Shown here: positions 36,059-43,590 of the stretch, piece by piece
Layout of the letters: each line of letters opens with the position of its first letter
How positions within the stretch are numbered: the first letter of the stretch is position 1
Assembly (NCBI RefSeq): GCF_009858245.1
Contig: NZ_VMSB01000001.1
Coordinates: 1,984,001-2,048,000 of the forward strand
Direction of reading: 5' to 3'
DNA from: Ornithinibacter aureus
GTDB taxonomy: Bacteria > Actinomycetota > Actinomycetes > Actinomycetales > Dermatophilaceae
Length of the DNA stretch: 64,000 nt
Position numbers and translations under genes: made by a program
The notes under the pieces: model-generated
Databases searched by the model: none
What the model saw: the letters and a program-made list of their open reading frames with translations, nothing else
What the model was told of the DNA's origin: nothing

Positions 36059-36613
36059 ATGATCGCTGCGTCCCGACGTTCCTCAACAACCTTGATCGCC
36101 ACTGGCGTCTTGGCTGTGCTGTTCGGGATCGTGGCCTCGATCTGGCCGATCGGCACCTTCGTGAGCCTGGTGATCATCTGGGGTGCCTATGCCTTGGTCG
36201 ACGGCATCACAGCTTTGGTCATGGCCTTCAGCCGTGAGGGCTCTTCGGCGAAGCTGCTCCTGATCTTCACCGGCGTCATCGGTGTCGTCGCTGGTCTCTA
36301 CGCCATCTTCCAGCCGCTCTCCAGCGGCGTCGCTCTCGCGTGGGCGATGGGAATCTGGCTCGTGGTTCGTGGTGTCACCGAGCTCATCAGCGCTTTCGCC
36401 GAAGCACTGAGCAGCCCGCGCTGGATGCTCATCATCGGTGGCATCCTGTGGATCCTGGCCGGGGTCCTCTTCATCGCGAACCCGGGCGCTGCCGCCCTGA
36501 CCGTTGCCTTCTGGCTCGGCGCTCTCGCCTTCGTCTGGGGTCTGCTCACCATCGGGGCGGGCATCGCGTTGCGCTCCCATCTGAAGAAGGCCTCCGCTGC
36601 CGACGCCGCGTGA
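36059..36613 (+). CDS. HdeD family membrane protein
   Basis: A 184-residue protein with six hydrophobic helices in three similar hairpins, the DUF308/HdeD fold linked to acid resistance in enterobacteria. Typical wording includes LFGIVASIWP and GILWILAGVLFIANPGAAALTVAFWLG. The ATG at 36059 has GGAG 5-6 nt upstream; an ATG at 36041 would add six residues. It opens a plus-strand run with a K+ channel and a ClC gene. Confidence 0.88.
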   Translation: MIAASRRSSTTLIATGVLAVLFGIVASIWPIGTFVSLVIIWGAYALVDGITALVMAFSREGSSAKLLLIFTGVIGVVAGLYAIFQPLSSGVALAWAMGIWLVVRGVTELISAFAEALSSPRWMLIIGGILWILAGVLFIANPGAAALTVAFWLGALAFVWGLLTIGAGIALRSHLKKASAADAA

Positions 36614-36629
36614 GCTGGGCCCGGCCCCG

Positions 36630-37103
36630 TTGAGAAGGGTTCTGCGCGGTCGCTGGCTCAAGGCGCTCCTTGAGGGGCTGGGCATCATCACGACCTTCTA
36701 TCTCGTCCCGGTCCGGGCGGACCGCGAGTTCGGCCTTCGCTTCGTGCTCACCACACTCGCTTTGGTCGGGCTCGCGGTCGTGATCGTCCGTCACGTGCGC
36801 CGCGGAAACGACCCGATCGACCGGTTGATCCTCATCCTCGTCGCGGCCGTGGCGACCTTGGCCTTGGCGTTCTATGCCGCAGCCACTGTCCCCGGCCAGT
36901 TCGTCGGGCTTGAGACGCGCACCGATGCGCTCTACTTCGCCGTCGTCACGATGGCCACCATCGGCTACGGCGACATTCACCCCGTGGGTCAGCTCTCGCG
37001 GGTGTTGGTCATGGTGGCGGTCCTGTTCCAATTCGTTTTCGTCACGACCTTGATCTCGACCATTACCCGTCGCCTCCGTCTGCGAGACACCGATGAGCCC
37101 TAA
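36630..37103 (+). CDS. Two-helix-pore potassium channel
   Basis: A 157-residue ion-channel protein. After two to three N-terminal hydrophobic segments, a pore loop with TMATIGYGDIHP (a TIGYGD selectivity filter) leads into the last TM helix. There is no C-terminal ligand-binding domain. The TTG at 36630 is the first start in frame; the pore fold begins well downstream, so it is not critical. Its stop overlaps the ClC start by 11 nt, giving coupling. Confidence 0.87.
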   Translation: MRRVLRGRWLKALLEGLGIITTFYLVPVRADREFGLRFVLTTLALVGLAVVIVRHVRRGNDPIDRLILILVAAVATLALAFYAAATVPGQFVGLETRTDALYFAVVTMATIGYGDIHPVGQLSRVLVMVAVLFQFVFVTTLISTITRRLRLRDTDEP

Positions 37104-38298
37104 CCGCACAGCAGAGTGGGGCACTGGTATGCGTCCACCGGCCATCGCGCTCCTCTGGGGCGCCCTGGCGGGCGGAGCGGCCGCACTGGTCTACACCGCG
37201 ATGAACGCCGCGCAACACGTGATCTGGCCCGACGACATTGCCCGCTGGTACATCCCCCTGATCGTCCTCGCCGGCGGCGGACTCATCGCCCTTCTCCGTC
37301 CTCACACTGACGACGGCAGCCTCGACGATCAACTCACCGCCGCCGCCGACCCCCGCCGCCTCCGCCGCGAACGCACCGCCGCCCTCGCCCTCAGTGCGAT
37401 CATCGCCTACGGCTTCGGCGGTGCGATCGGCCCCGAGGCCGGCCTGATCGCGGTGATCGCCGAACTGTCTGCCCTCGTCGGTGTCCGCATCACGCACTCC
37501 GAGCAAGAAGCCCGACTCATCGGGCAAAGCGGGTCAGCGGCCGCCTTGGCCGGCCTCTACGGATCACCACCCGGTGCCGCCGCCTACGACGACGACACCC
37601 TCGCGCCCGGCAAACTCCTCACGCTTCTCGCCGCGGGGGCCGGCTTCCTCACCTTCCTCGTCGTTCACCGCGCCTTCGGCACCGACCACACCGACCTCGG
37701 CATCCCCACCTACACGCACAGCAACGGCCAACTCCTCGCCGCCATCGTTCCCGCACTGGCCGGCGCGGCACTCGGGCTGCTCTACACCCGGCTCCACGCA
37801 TGGACGACAGCGCTGCTGACTCGGGTTGGCTCCGCGACTCGTCAGACCCTCATCGGGTCAGCCGCCCTCGCGGCCCTTGCCGCCGCCTTCCCAGTCGCTC
37901 TCTTCTCCGGCCATGATCAACTCCACAAGGTCCACGACCTCGTTGCCGACTCCGCGTGGCTCATGCTCGCGACCGCAGCCCTCGTCAAGGTCGCCGCCAC
38001 CGCCATCACCCTCAGCAGCGGCTGGCGCGGCGGTGAGTTCTTCCCGCTGCTCTTCGCCGGAGCAGCAGCCGGCGCCCTCGCCACCGCCGCCATCCCCAAC
38101 CTGGACCTTGCCACCGCCGAGATCGCCGGCCTCGCCGCAGCCACGACCGTCGGCCTGAAGAAGCCCGCCGCCGCCGTCCTCATCTGCGCACTGCTCATCG
38201 GCCAAGCCGCGTGGGGCCCCCTGATCATCGGCGCAACCATTGGATTGTTCGCCATCCGCGGCGGGACCACGAACCCCGACCACACGGCGGCGACCTAA
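37093..38298 (+). CDS. ClC-type chloride channel/transporter
   Basis: A 401-residue membrane protein of the voltage-gated chloride channel family. The anion-site segments are GFGGAIGPEAGL and GWRGGEFFPLLFAGAAAG. The first differs from the classical GREGP sequence: the external gating Glu position is not Glu, though a Glu follows the GP pair as in YfeO-like members. A channel mode rather than an H+/Cl- exchanger is therefore possible (inference). Its ATG overlaps the K+ channel stop. The gene ends 76 nt before the element border. Confidence 0.87.
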   Translation: MSPNRTAEWGTGMRPPAIALLWGALAGGAAALVYTAMNAAQHVIWPDDIARWYIPLIVLAGGGLIALLRPHTDDGSLDDQLTAAADPRRLRRERTAALALSAIIAYGFGGAIGPEAGLIAVIAELSALVGVRITHSEQEARLIGQSGSAAALAGLYGSPPGAAAYDDDTLAPGKLLTLLAAGAGFLTFLVVHRAFGTDHTDLGIPTYTHSNGQLLAAIVPALAGAALGLLYTRLHAWTTALLTRVGSATRQTLIGSAALAALAAAFPVALFSGHDQLHKVHDLVADSAWLMLATAALVKVAATAITLSSGWRGGEFFPLLFAGAAAGALATAAIPNLDLATAEIAGLAAATTVGLKKPAAAVLICALLIGQAAWGPLIIGATIGLFAIRGGTTNPDHTAAT

Positions 38299-38349
38299 GT
38301 CCAGGACGCGTCGCAGAACCACGTTGTGCAACGCACACCGCACGAGATC

Positions 38350-38379
38350 GTGCAGTTTCCGCTGCATCTCGACAACTGC
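38350..38379. repeat. Terminal inverted repeat and target duplication (high-coordinate end)
   Basis: On the minus strand the element starts TGTCGAGATGCAGCG and continues GAAACTGCAC, a 25-bp end (38374 down to 38350). ACTGC at 38375-38379 is the second copy of the 5-bp target sequence. Confidence 0.93.
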
Positions 38380-38933
38380 GCGAGCAGCCTGGGCCGCAGC
38401 CGGCGCAGCATCCCAGAACCCCACGCCGCGCCCAGCTCGAGCATGGAGCGCACCACCGTCGGCTTGACCTCATCGAGCAGGAACGGGCCCAGGCGGGTCA
38501 TCTCCCGCACCGCCGCACACCCCAAACCCGGCGACACCACCGCGCTCACCACGGCATCCGCGACGATCCCCTCGGGTGAGTCCGCTTCCAGCCCACCGGC
38601 GTCGCCACCCCACCGCGCGTGCGCCGGGGCCAGCAGCCCCGCGATCGTCGCGACATCCGCGGCGCCGCCCTGCCGCAGCGACGGCGCGTGATCACGCACC
38701 CACGCCGTCGCGTTCACCCCGGCCGCCTCGACCTCACCACGACCCAACGCCTCCGCGGTGATCGCGACCCGCGCCGCAACCCCCTGGGCCACCACGGCAT
38801 CGACCACACCCAGCACCTCAGCCAGCTCGGGCCCCGAGCACTGGTACAGCACCTGCGTGATCCCCGTCAGTGCCTCACGGGCAGCCTCGACCCGGGAGCG
38901 ACGCTCCACCAGGCTCAACGGCTGCATGTCCAT
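38375..38933 (-). pseudogene. N-terminal part of the split DUF222/HNH endonuclease
   Basis: 186 codons plus one base of a DUF222 (13E12) protein, starting MDMQPLSLVERRSRVEAARE and reading to RPRLLAQ, after which element sequence takes over. The parent gene is completed by 33200-34209 plus one target copy. The ATG is 5 nt after TATGAT and a LexA-like box lies just upstream, so the truncated message may still be DNA-damage inducible. Confidence 0.93.
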
Positions 38934-38938
38934 GACTC

Positions 38939-38961
38939 ATCATACTCGAACACCAGTTCGT
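38939..38961 (-). promoter_or_regulatory. LexA-like SOS box and -10 of the split endonuclease
   Basis: TCGAACACCAGTTCGT at 38946-38961 matches the mycobacterial-type LexA consensus TCGAAC-N4-GTTCGA except for the last base. TATGAT (38939-38944, minus strand) abuts it as the -10. Several mycobacterial 13E12 genes are known LexA targets, which fits. Confidence 0.7.
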
Positions 38962-39094
38962 TTCGCAACTCGAACCGGGCACGAAACACCACCCTGAAGG
39001 GCGTCGCTGGGGCTCTGGACACGCCGCCATCCCTCACCGCACCAGCCCCCGTTCAGGACCATCGCCGCGCGCTTGGAGGCGCAATCACCGCGCC

Positions 39095-39119
39095 AACCCA
39101 CAACGAATACTTGTGGGTT
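39095..39119 (-). terminator. Hairpin after the VOC gene
   Basis: AACCCACAA (39095-39103) and TTGTGGGTT (39111-39119) form a perfect 9-bp stem with a 7-nt loop, 4 nt beyond the VOC stop. It would end the operon 39124-41566. Confidence 0.65.
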
Positions 39120-39123
39120 CACA

Positions 39124-39486
39124 TCAGGGGTTTGCGATGAGGCGGAGCAGGTTGGCATCGGGGTCGAGCAGGGCCCCGATGCGCAGCCCCGACGCCTCGA
39201 GCTGGGGCAGATGCACCCGCGGCCAGCCGCGATCGCCCACCGGCACCCCGGCATCCACACACACCTGGACGAACGAGTCGACGTCGTCGAGGCGCAGGCA
39301 GCACCCGAACGAACTCGTCGCACGGTCGAGGTCGGGGAACGGGAAGAACTCGAGCACCACCGGTCCGCGGGCGAGGATCATCCACCCCTCGTCGCGGAAC
39401 TGCTCGACGAAGCCCAGCCGCGTGTAGAACGCCGAGGTCGCTGCGAGGTCGCGCGATGCCAGGTTCGCCGTCGCCCGGTCACCCAT
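39124..39486 (-). CDS. VOC family (bleomycin-resistance-like) protein
   Basis: A 120-residue glyoxalase-fold protein resembling bleomycin-binding resistance proteins: MGDRATANLASRDLAATSAFYTRLGF and the C-terminal GALLDPDANLLRLI are family wording. Such proteins sequester a drug or bind a small metabolite; no metal triad is clear, which favours binding over catalysis. The ATG lies within the end of the YcxB-like gene (8-nt overlap). It is the last gene of a five-gene overlapping operon. Confidence 0.85.
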   Translation of the reverse strand: MGDRATANLASRDLAATSAFYTRLGFVEQFRDEGWMILARGPVVLEFFPFPDLDRATSSFGCCLRLDDVDSFVQVCVDAGVPVGDRGWPRVHLPQLEASGLRIGALLDPDANLLRLIANP

Positions 39487-40024
39487 TCCCGGCTCGCTCT
39501 CTGGCCAGGGCCAGCACGGCACCAGCCCCCGCGGCTCGTTTGGGGACCACGAGCGCTGCCATCGGGGCGACGAAGATGAAGCCGTGTTCGGCCGTCTCCT
39601 CGACACGAACGATCGCGGACCACGGCACGCTGTGCGTCACTGCGCCACAGTACTCGCGCATGCCGACCTCGTCAACGAGCAACGTCGCGGGGCCGACGAC
39701 GCCGAGCCCCGATGTGCGACCGATGCGCTCGACACTGCGGCGGATGCTGCGGCGAAGCGACCACGGCGAGAACAGCCACCACCCGCCGGCGCCGAGCACG
39801 GCGAGCACCCCGGTGGCCACGACGCCGGCATCGAACAGGACCAACCCGAAGACCACCGCGAGACCAGCCATGAGCACCGCGCCCCACAGCCGAGCCTGCG
39901 CGATCTGCCTCTCGTACTCCGGCATGGTGCGCGCCGCGTGGAGATTGAACGCGACGTAGTCCTCGGCGCTCAGGTGGTAGTCGATCCGCTGCGGCAGCGG
40001 CCCGAGGCTGTCAGGCATGCTCAT
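39479..40024 (-). CDS. YcxB-like membrane protein
   Basis: A 181-residue protein with a YcxB-like layout: an N-terminal soluble segment, two adjacent TM helices (about residues 48-63 and 67-85), then a C-terminal beta-rich domain with VPWSAIVRVEETAEHGFIFV. Function unknown. The ATG overlaps the stop of the small coiled-coil gene as ATGA. Confidence 0.78.
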   Translation of the reverse strand: MSMPDSLGPLPQRIDYHLSAEDYVAFNLHAARTMPEYERQIAQARLWGAVLMAGLAVVFGLVLFDAGVVATGVLAVLGAGGWWLFSPWSLRRSIRRSVERIGRTSGLGVVGPATLLVDEVGMREYCGAVTHSVPWSAIVRVEETAEHGFIFVAPMAALVVPKRAAGAGAVLALARERAGNG

Positions 40025-40263
40025 CGAAGTCCTCCCGCGCGATGAGCGCCCCCACCGGCCTGCAGCCGCCGCCGGAGCGCTGCGGGGTCCTTCACGGTCA
40101 GGCCGTGACCCTTCATCACCCTGACGTAGGCGTCCACCTTGCGGTCGATCGACTCCTCCTGCGCCGCAGCCGCGTCGGCAGCCTCCTCCGCGGCAGCCAC
40201 CCTCGCCCGCAGCTCAGGGTCGGGTGCTGCCGGGCCGAACCCGGGAAGCCTCACCCGGCGCAC
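40021..40263 (-). CDS. Small coiled-coil protein
   Basis: An 80-residue protein. After VRRVRLPGFGP comes a charged Ala/Glu-rich coil (about residues 18-45), then DRKVDAYVRVMKGHGLTVKDPAALRRRL. The GTG at 40261-40263 overlaps the upstream F420 gene end by 13 nt, with AAGGAG 6-7 nt before it. No family recognised. Confidence 0.65.
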   Translation of the reverse strand: MRRVRLPGFGPAAPDPELRARVAAAEEAADAAAAQEESIDRKVDAYVRVMKGHGLTVKDPAALRRRLQAGGGAHRAGGLR

Positions 40264-41177
40264 GGGCGCTCTCCTTCGTCGCCGACCACCTGCGCCGCGA
40301 CGGCTTCGAGCACGCTGACGTCCCCGGCATACGGCCCCTCCGCCCGCGGCCAGTGGGTGACGACGTCGGTGAACCCGAGCGCCGCGGCCCGCCCGGCCAT
40401 CTCGGCGTACAACTCGACCGACTCCAGCGAGAACCGGGGTGAGGAGTCGAGCGAGAGGAGGCGATCGAGCGGGCCGCGCCCCGCGGCATCCGCGGCATCC
40501 GAGAAGCGCGTGGCCAGCTCGCCGACGTGGGCGAACCACTCATCGAGGGTGTCGCCGCGACCGCCGTAGGTGATCCAGCCGTCGCCGAGCGTCGCCGCGA
40601 GCCGGATCGAGCGCGGACCGTTCGCCGCGACGAGCAACGGCACCCGGTGGCGCACCGGGCCGGGCAGGGTGCGGGCCCCGCGCGCCGAGTACCAGGCCCC
40701 CTCGTGATCGACGCGGTCCTCGCGCAGCAGCCGGTCGAGCAGCGGCACGAACTCGTGGAACCGGTCGACCCGCTGCTTGAGCGTGCGCTCCTCACCGAGG
40801 ATGCGCGCGTCGAGGTCTCCCCCGGTGCCGAGCCCACACAGGAACCGCCCGCCGGACACGTCGTCGAGGGTCAGCACGTCGCGGGCGAAGGTGTACGGAT
40901 GCCGGTAGTTCGGCGACGACACGAACGTCCCGAGCCCGATGCTCGAGGTCACCCCGGCCGCCGCCGCCAGCGTCGGCACCGCCGCGAACCACGAGGCATC
41001 GGGCAGCCCGCCCCACACGAGGTGGTCGTAGGTCCAGGCGTGGTCGAACCCCATCTCCTCGGCCGCGCGCCACATCGGGGCCGACTCGCGCCACGGCAGC
41101 TCGGGCAGGATCGTGATGCCGTGCCGGATGCCGGTCGCGTCACGACCGCGGATGCCGTGGCTCGCCGCCGCGGTCAT
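40251..41177 (-). CDS. LLM-class F420-dependent oxidoreductase
   Basis: A 308-residue TIM-barrel enzyme of the luciferase-like superfamily, in actinobacteria usually dependent on coenzyme F420. GFDHAWTYDHLVWGG, GTFVSSPNYRHPYTFARDVLTLDDVSGGRFLCGLGTGG and VPLLVAANGPRSIRLAATLGDGW are typical strand and loop motifs. The substrate is unknown. The ATG overlaps the preceding sterol-carrier-like stop as ATGA, so the two are made together. Confidence 0.92.
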   Translation of the reverse strand: MTAAASHGIRGRDATGIRHGITILPELPWRESAPMWRAAEEMGFDHAWTYDHLVWGGLPDASWFAAVPTLAAAAGVTSSIGLGTFVSSPNYRHPYTFARDVLTLDDVSGGRFLCGLGTGGDLDARILGEERTLKQRVDRFHEFVPLLDRLLREDRVDHEGAWYSARGARTLPGPVRHRVPLLVAANGPRSIRLAATLGDGWITYGGRGDTLDEWFAHVGELATRFSDAADAAGRGPLDRLLSLDSSPRFSLESVELYAEMAGRAAALGFTDVVTHWPRAEGPYAGDVSVLEAVAAQVVGDEGERPCAG

Positions 41178-41566
41178 CGCGCCACCTGCTTCTGGTCGCC
41201 GATACCGGTGAGCGGCACCAGACCTGCGAGGTCTGCGCGGACGCCGCTGACCCGCAGGTCGCCGGCCGCCACGGCCTCGGCCCACTGCCGAGCGCCGGTC
41301 GCGAGCGCGAGCCAGGTGACGGCATCCGTCTCCACGACGTTCGGTGGGGTGCCACGGGTGTGGGTGGGGCCTTCGATGCACTGGACGGCGCCGAACGGCG
41401 GCACGCGCACCTCGACGCTGCGGCCCGGGGCGCGCGCGCCGAGCTCTTCGAGGGTGAAGCGCACGGCGGTGGCGAGCGTGGCGCGGTCGACGGCATCCGG
41501 ATCGGAGAGCCACCCGGTGAGTGCTGACTCACCCGCGGCGGGGTCGGTACGGCGGCGGGGAGGCAT
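41174..41566 (-). CDS. Sterol-carrier family protein
   Basis: A 130-residue protein of the bacterial SCP2-like sterol-carrier family, a hydrophobic-ligand-binding fold. The diagnostic segment VRVPPFGAVQCIEGPTHTRGTPPNVVETDAVTWLALATG is intact. The ATG is 7 nt after TAGCGT, whose TAG is also the stop of the TetR gene. It heads the overlapping operon with the F420 enzyme, suggesting a carrier-enzyme pair (inference). Confidence 0.88.
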   Translation of the reverse strand: MPPRRRTDPAAGESALTGWLSDPDAVDRATLATAVRFTLEELGARAPGRSVEVRVPPFGAVQCIEGPTHTRGTPPNVVETDAVTWLALATGARQWAEAVAAGDLRVSGVRADLAGLVPLTGIGDQKQVAR

Positions 41567-41573
41567 GGTGCCG

Positions 41574-41579
41574 ACGCTA
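41574..41579 (-). promoter_or_regulatory. -10 element before the sterol-carrier gene
   Basis: TAGCGT on the minus strand, 7 nt before the ATG and overlapping the TetR stop codon. Readthrough from the TetR gene is equally possible. Confidence 0.4.
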
Positions 41580-42221
41580 CCCGCGAGGACTGACGTGCAG
41601 GGCGACGAAGGTGTCGACGGCCCGCTCGGCGTGGTCGCGGATCTCGTCGGCCACGGGCGGGCGATCGCCGAGGAGGACACGGATCTGGGTGTCACGCACG
41701 ACGAGCCCGAAGAAGGTTCGGTAGGCCTCGCCGGGGTCGGGGACACGCAGGATGCGGTGTTTGTCGAGGTGCGCCAGGTACCGCTCGACGACCGGTCCGA
41801 TGCGCTGCCGACCCGACTGGAGCAGCCGGTCGGACAAGGCAGCGGACGTCATCGCCGCCCTGTTGAGCGACACCGACGGCTCACTGGTCAGCAGCCGCAG
41901 GAGCGACTCGGCGTAGGCGGCGAGCGTGTCGTGCGCATCGTCAAGGGTTGAGGCATCGGTCGCGAGGGCTGCCTCGACGCGCTGCGCGGAGTCGTCGGCA
42001 CTCGCCTCGATCACGGCGCCGATGAGGTCATCGCGGGTGCCGAACCAGGCGTACAGAGTCTCCTTCGAGGCGCCCGCGCGGCGAGCCACACCCTCCATCG
42101 TCAGTCCGGCGGCGCCACGCTCGACGAGTTCGTCTCGGGCCGCCACGATCACCTCCGCACGACGACGCTCGCGAAGCTCTCGCGGCAGACGGCCACGGCG
42201 GGGGGCGGATGACGTGCTCAC
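41577..42221 (-). CDS. TetR family regulator
   Basis: A 214-residue regulator with an N-terminal HTH: EVIVAARDELVERGAAGLTMEGVARRAGASKETLYAWFGTRDDLIGAVIE. The C-terminal part is a TetR_C ligand domain with no clear subfamily. The GTG at 42219-42221 is 6 nt after TACATT. It is divergent from a DUF1772 membrane gene over a 67-nt gap that contains dyads, so it probably controls that gene and itself. Confidence 0.9.
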   Translation of the reverse strand: MSTSSAPRRGRLPRELRERRRAEVIVAARDELVERGAAGLTMEGVARRAGASKETLYAWFGTRDDLIGAVIEASADDSAQRVEAALATDASTLDDAHDTLAAYAESLLRLLTSEPSVSLNRAAMTSAALSDRLLQSGRQRIGPVVERYLAHLDKHRILRVPDPGEAYRTFFGLVVRDTQIRVLLGDRPPVADEIRDHAERAVDTFVALHVSPRG

Positions 42222-42262
42222 TTGACAAATGTACCTGAACGTACGGATAGTCTTTTCCGTAC
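42222..42262. promoter_or_regulatory. Divergent promoters with inverted-repeat operator
   Basis: Plus strand: TTGACA (42222-42227) and GATAGT (42246-42251) with an 18-nt spacer. Minus strand: TACATT (42228-42233) 6 nt before the TetR GTG. GTACGGA (42241-42247) and TCCGTAC (42256-42262) form a 22-bp dyad covering the plus -10, a likely TetR operator. Confidence 0.65.
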
Positions 42263-42288
42263 CCAACCGTTCGCTTAAGGAGTGTCCC

Positions 42289-42909
42289 GTGCGTCGACCC
42301 CCTCTCCTCGTCCTGACCTCGCTCGTCGCCCTCGTGCTGACCGGCGCGATCTTCGGCTTCTTCTACGCCTGGGTCTGCTCGACCATGTGGGGCCTGGACG
42401 ACGCCGACCCGCGCGTGGCGATCGCGGCGATGCAGGCCATGAACGCCTCCGTGCGCAACGCCGTCTTCTTCCCGGCGTTCTTCCTCACCCCGGTCGCCTT
42501 GTGCGTCGCCGCGAGTGTCGCGCACCGGTACCGCCATCGGGCATCGGCCGCGTTGTTCCTCGCCGCGGCGGGCATTTACACGCTCGGCGGGCTGCTGTTG
42601 ACCATGGCGATCAACGTGCCGATGAACGAAACCCTGGGCGCGATGGCGGTTCCGGAGTCCCGGGAGGCCGCTGCACTCATCTGGGCCGACTACTCGGGCC
42701 GCTGGCAGCGCTGGAACATCACGCGAACGGTGGCCAGCGGCACCAGCCTCGTGCTCGCGACGCTGGCCATCCTTGCCCTGCGGACGTCCTCGACCGACAA
42801 GGGCCTCGGCGAGGCCGCGGCCCACGTTTCTGCGGCCCACGTTTCTGCGGCCCACGTGACTGCGGCTCACAGGACTGCGGCACCCGATGGCGTGGCCCGG
42901 GTCCACTGA
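42289..42909 (+). CDS. DUF1772 (anthrone-oxygenase-like) membrane protein
   Basis: A 206-residue protein with four TM helices (about residues 5-25, 55-75, 85-103 and 143-160) of the DUF1772 type; VSTMWGLDDADP and MAINVPMNETL match the usual style. Function unknown; some relatives are anthrone oxygenases. AAGGAG precedes the GTG by 7-8 nt. The C-terminus ends in an AAHVS-type tandem repeat. The stop overlaps the LysE gene start as TGATG. Confidence 0.8.
   Translation: MRRPPLLVLTSLVALVLTGAIFGFFYAWVCSTMWGLDDADPRVAIAAMQAMNASVRNAVFFPAFFLTPVALCVAASVAHRYRHRASAALFLAAAGIYTLGGLLLTMAINVPMNETLGAMAVPESREAAALIWADYSGRWQRWNITRTVASGTSLVLATLAILALRTSSTDKGLGEAAAHVSAAHVSAAHVTAAHRTAAPDGVARVH
42825..42880 (+). repeat. 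Tandem repeat coding the DUF1772 C-terminus
   Basis: Units of about 15 bp built on GCGGCCCACGTTTCT are repeated two to four times with growing divergence, giving the protein tail AAHVSAAHVSAAHVTAAH. Confidence 0.85.
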
Positions 42910-43538
42910 TGCTCGAGTTCCTCGTGGCGTCAGTCATCGTCGTGGCCTCCCCAGGCCCAGGTGCGACGTTCACCATCGCCACCACCGCGTCGCAGGGCTG
43001 GCGCCTCGGGTGGTTCGCGGCCGTCGGATGCACGCTCGGTGTCGCCCCCCACCTGATCGTTGCGAGCACCGGCTTGGCCACCGTCCTTCGATCCGGCGGC
43101 GCCGCCTTCGAGGTCCTGCGCTGGGCCGGTGTCACCTACCTTGCGTTCCTCGCGATCCAGGCACTGCGGGGCTACCGCCCTCTCCCGGAGGTCCCGGACT
43201 GCGCGGGGGCTGCGCCGCCCGCGACGGAGCCGACGCTCACGGCATCCGGTGTCCTGCGACGAGCGATCACCATGAACCTGCTCAATCCCAAGCTCACCGT
43301 CTTCTTCCTGGCGTTCCTTCCCCAGTTCGCAGGACGCTCGCCGACCTCACCCGCGACAAGCCCCCTGCTGCTCGGCGTGATATTCATGGCCATCACGTTC
43401 GTGGTGTTCGTCGGTTACGCGCGGGTGACGCACGCCGCGCGAGGTGTCGTCAGGTCGCGGCCCGGCACTCGGCGGTGGTTCAGTGGCGTGGTCGGCGCCA
43501 CCTACCTCCTGCTCGCCGGACGACTCGCCATGCCCTGA
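42909..43538 (+). CDS. LysE/RhtB family exporter
   Basis: A 209-residue exporter of amino acids or similar metabolites with about six TM helices. The signature ASPGPGATFTIATTASQGWRLG lies near the N-terminus, and MNLLNPKLTVFFLAFLPQF is the second family hallmark. Coupled by a 1-nt overlap to the DUF1772 gene and therefore under the same TetR-linked promoter. Confidence 0.92.
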   Translation: MLEFLVASVIVVASPGPGATFTIATTASQGWRLGWFAAVGCTLGVAPHLIVASTGLATVLRSGGAAFEVLRWAGVTYLAFLAIQALRGYRPLPEVPDCAGAAPPATEPTLTASGVLRRAITMNLLNPKLTVFFLAFLPQFAGRSPTSPATSPLLLGVIFMAITFVVFVGYARVTHAARGVVRSRPGTRRWFSGVVGATYLLLAGRLAMP

Positions 43539-43578
43539 CGTCGTCGCCGGCCGCGCCTGGCACCCCGCTGCGGCGCCG

Positions 43579-43584
43579 TAGCCT
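43579..43584 (+). promoter_or_regulatory. -10 element of the spermidine-synthase-like gene
   Basis: TAGCCT is 6 nt before the ATG at 43591. Confidence 0.55.
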
Positions 43585-43590
43585 TCGGGG

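Larger units (their letters stand above)
34215..38374. mobile_element. 4,160-bp transposon-like element carrying ion-homeostasis genes
   Basis: Both ends start TGTCGAGATGCAGCG reading inward; the first 15 of 25 bases are identical. The flanks ACTGC (34210-34214 and 38375-38379) are a 5-bp duplication. Excision restores the interrupted DUF222/HNH frame exactly. Length (25 bp), the TGTC start, a CTGCAC-type inner edge at one end and the 5-bp duplication resemble Tn402/Tn5053 transposon ends. No transposase, resolvase or integrase gene is inside, so movement would need enzymes in trans. Contents: a hypothetical gene and CPA2 antiporter on minus; HdeD, K+ channel and ClC genes on plus. The common word GGCATCC is nearly absent here (36440 and 37699 only). 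Confidence 0.9.

Noticed and set aside
34215-38374. Tn3-family assignment of the element
   Set aside because: The 5-bp duplication would fit, but Tn3 ends are about 38 bp and begin GGGG. These begin TGTC and are about 25 bp.
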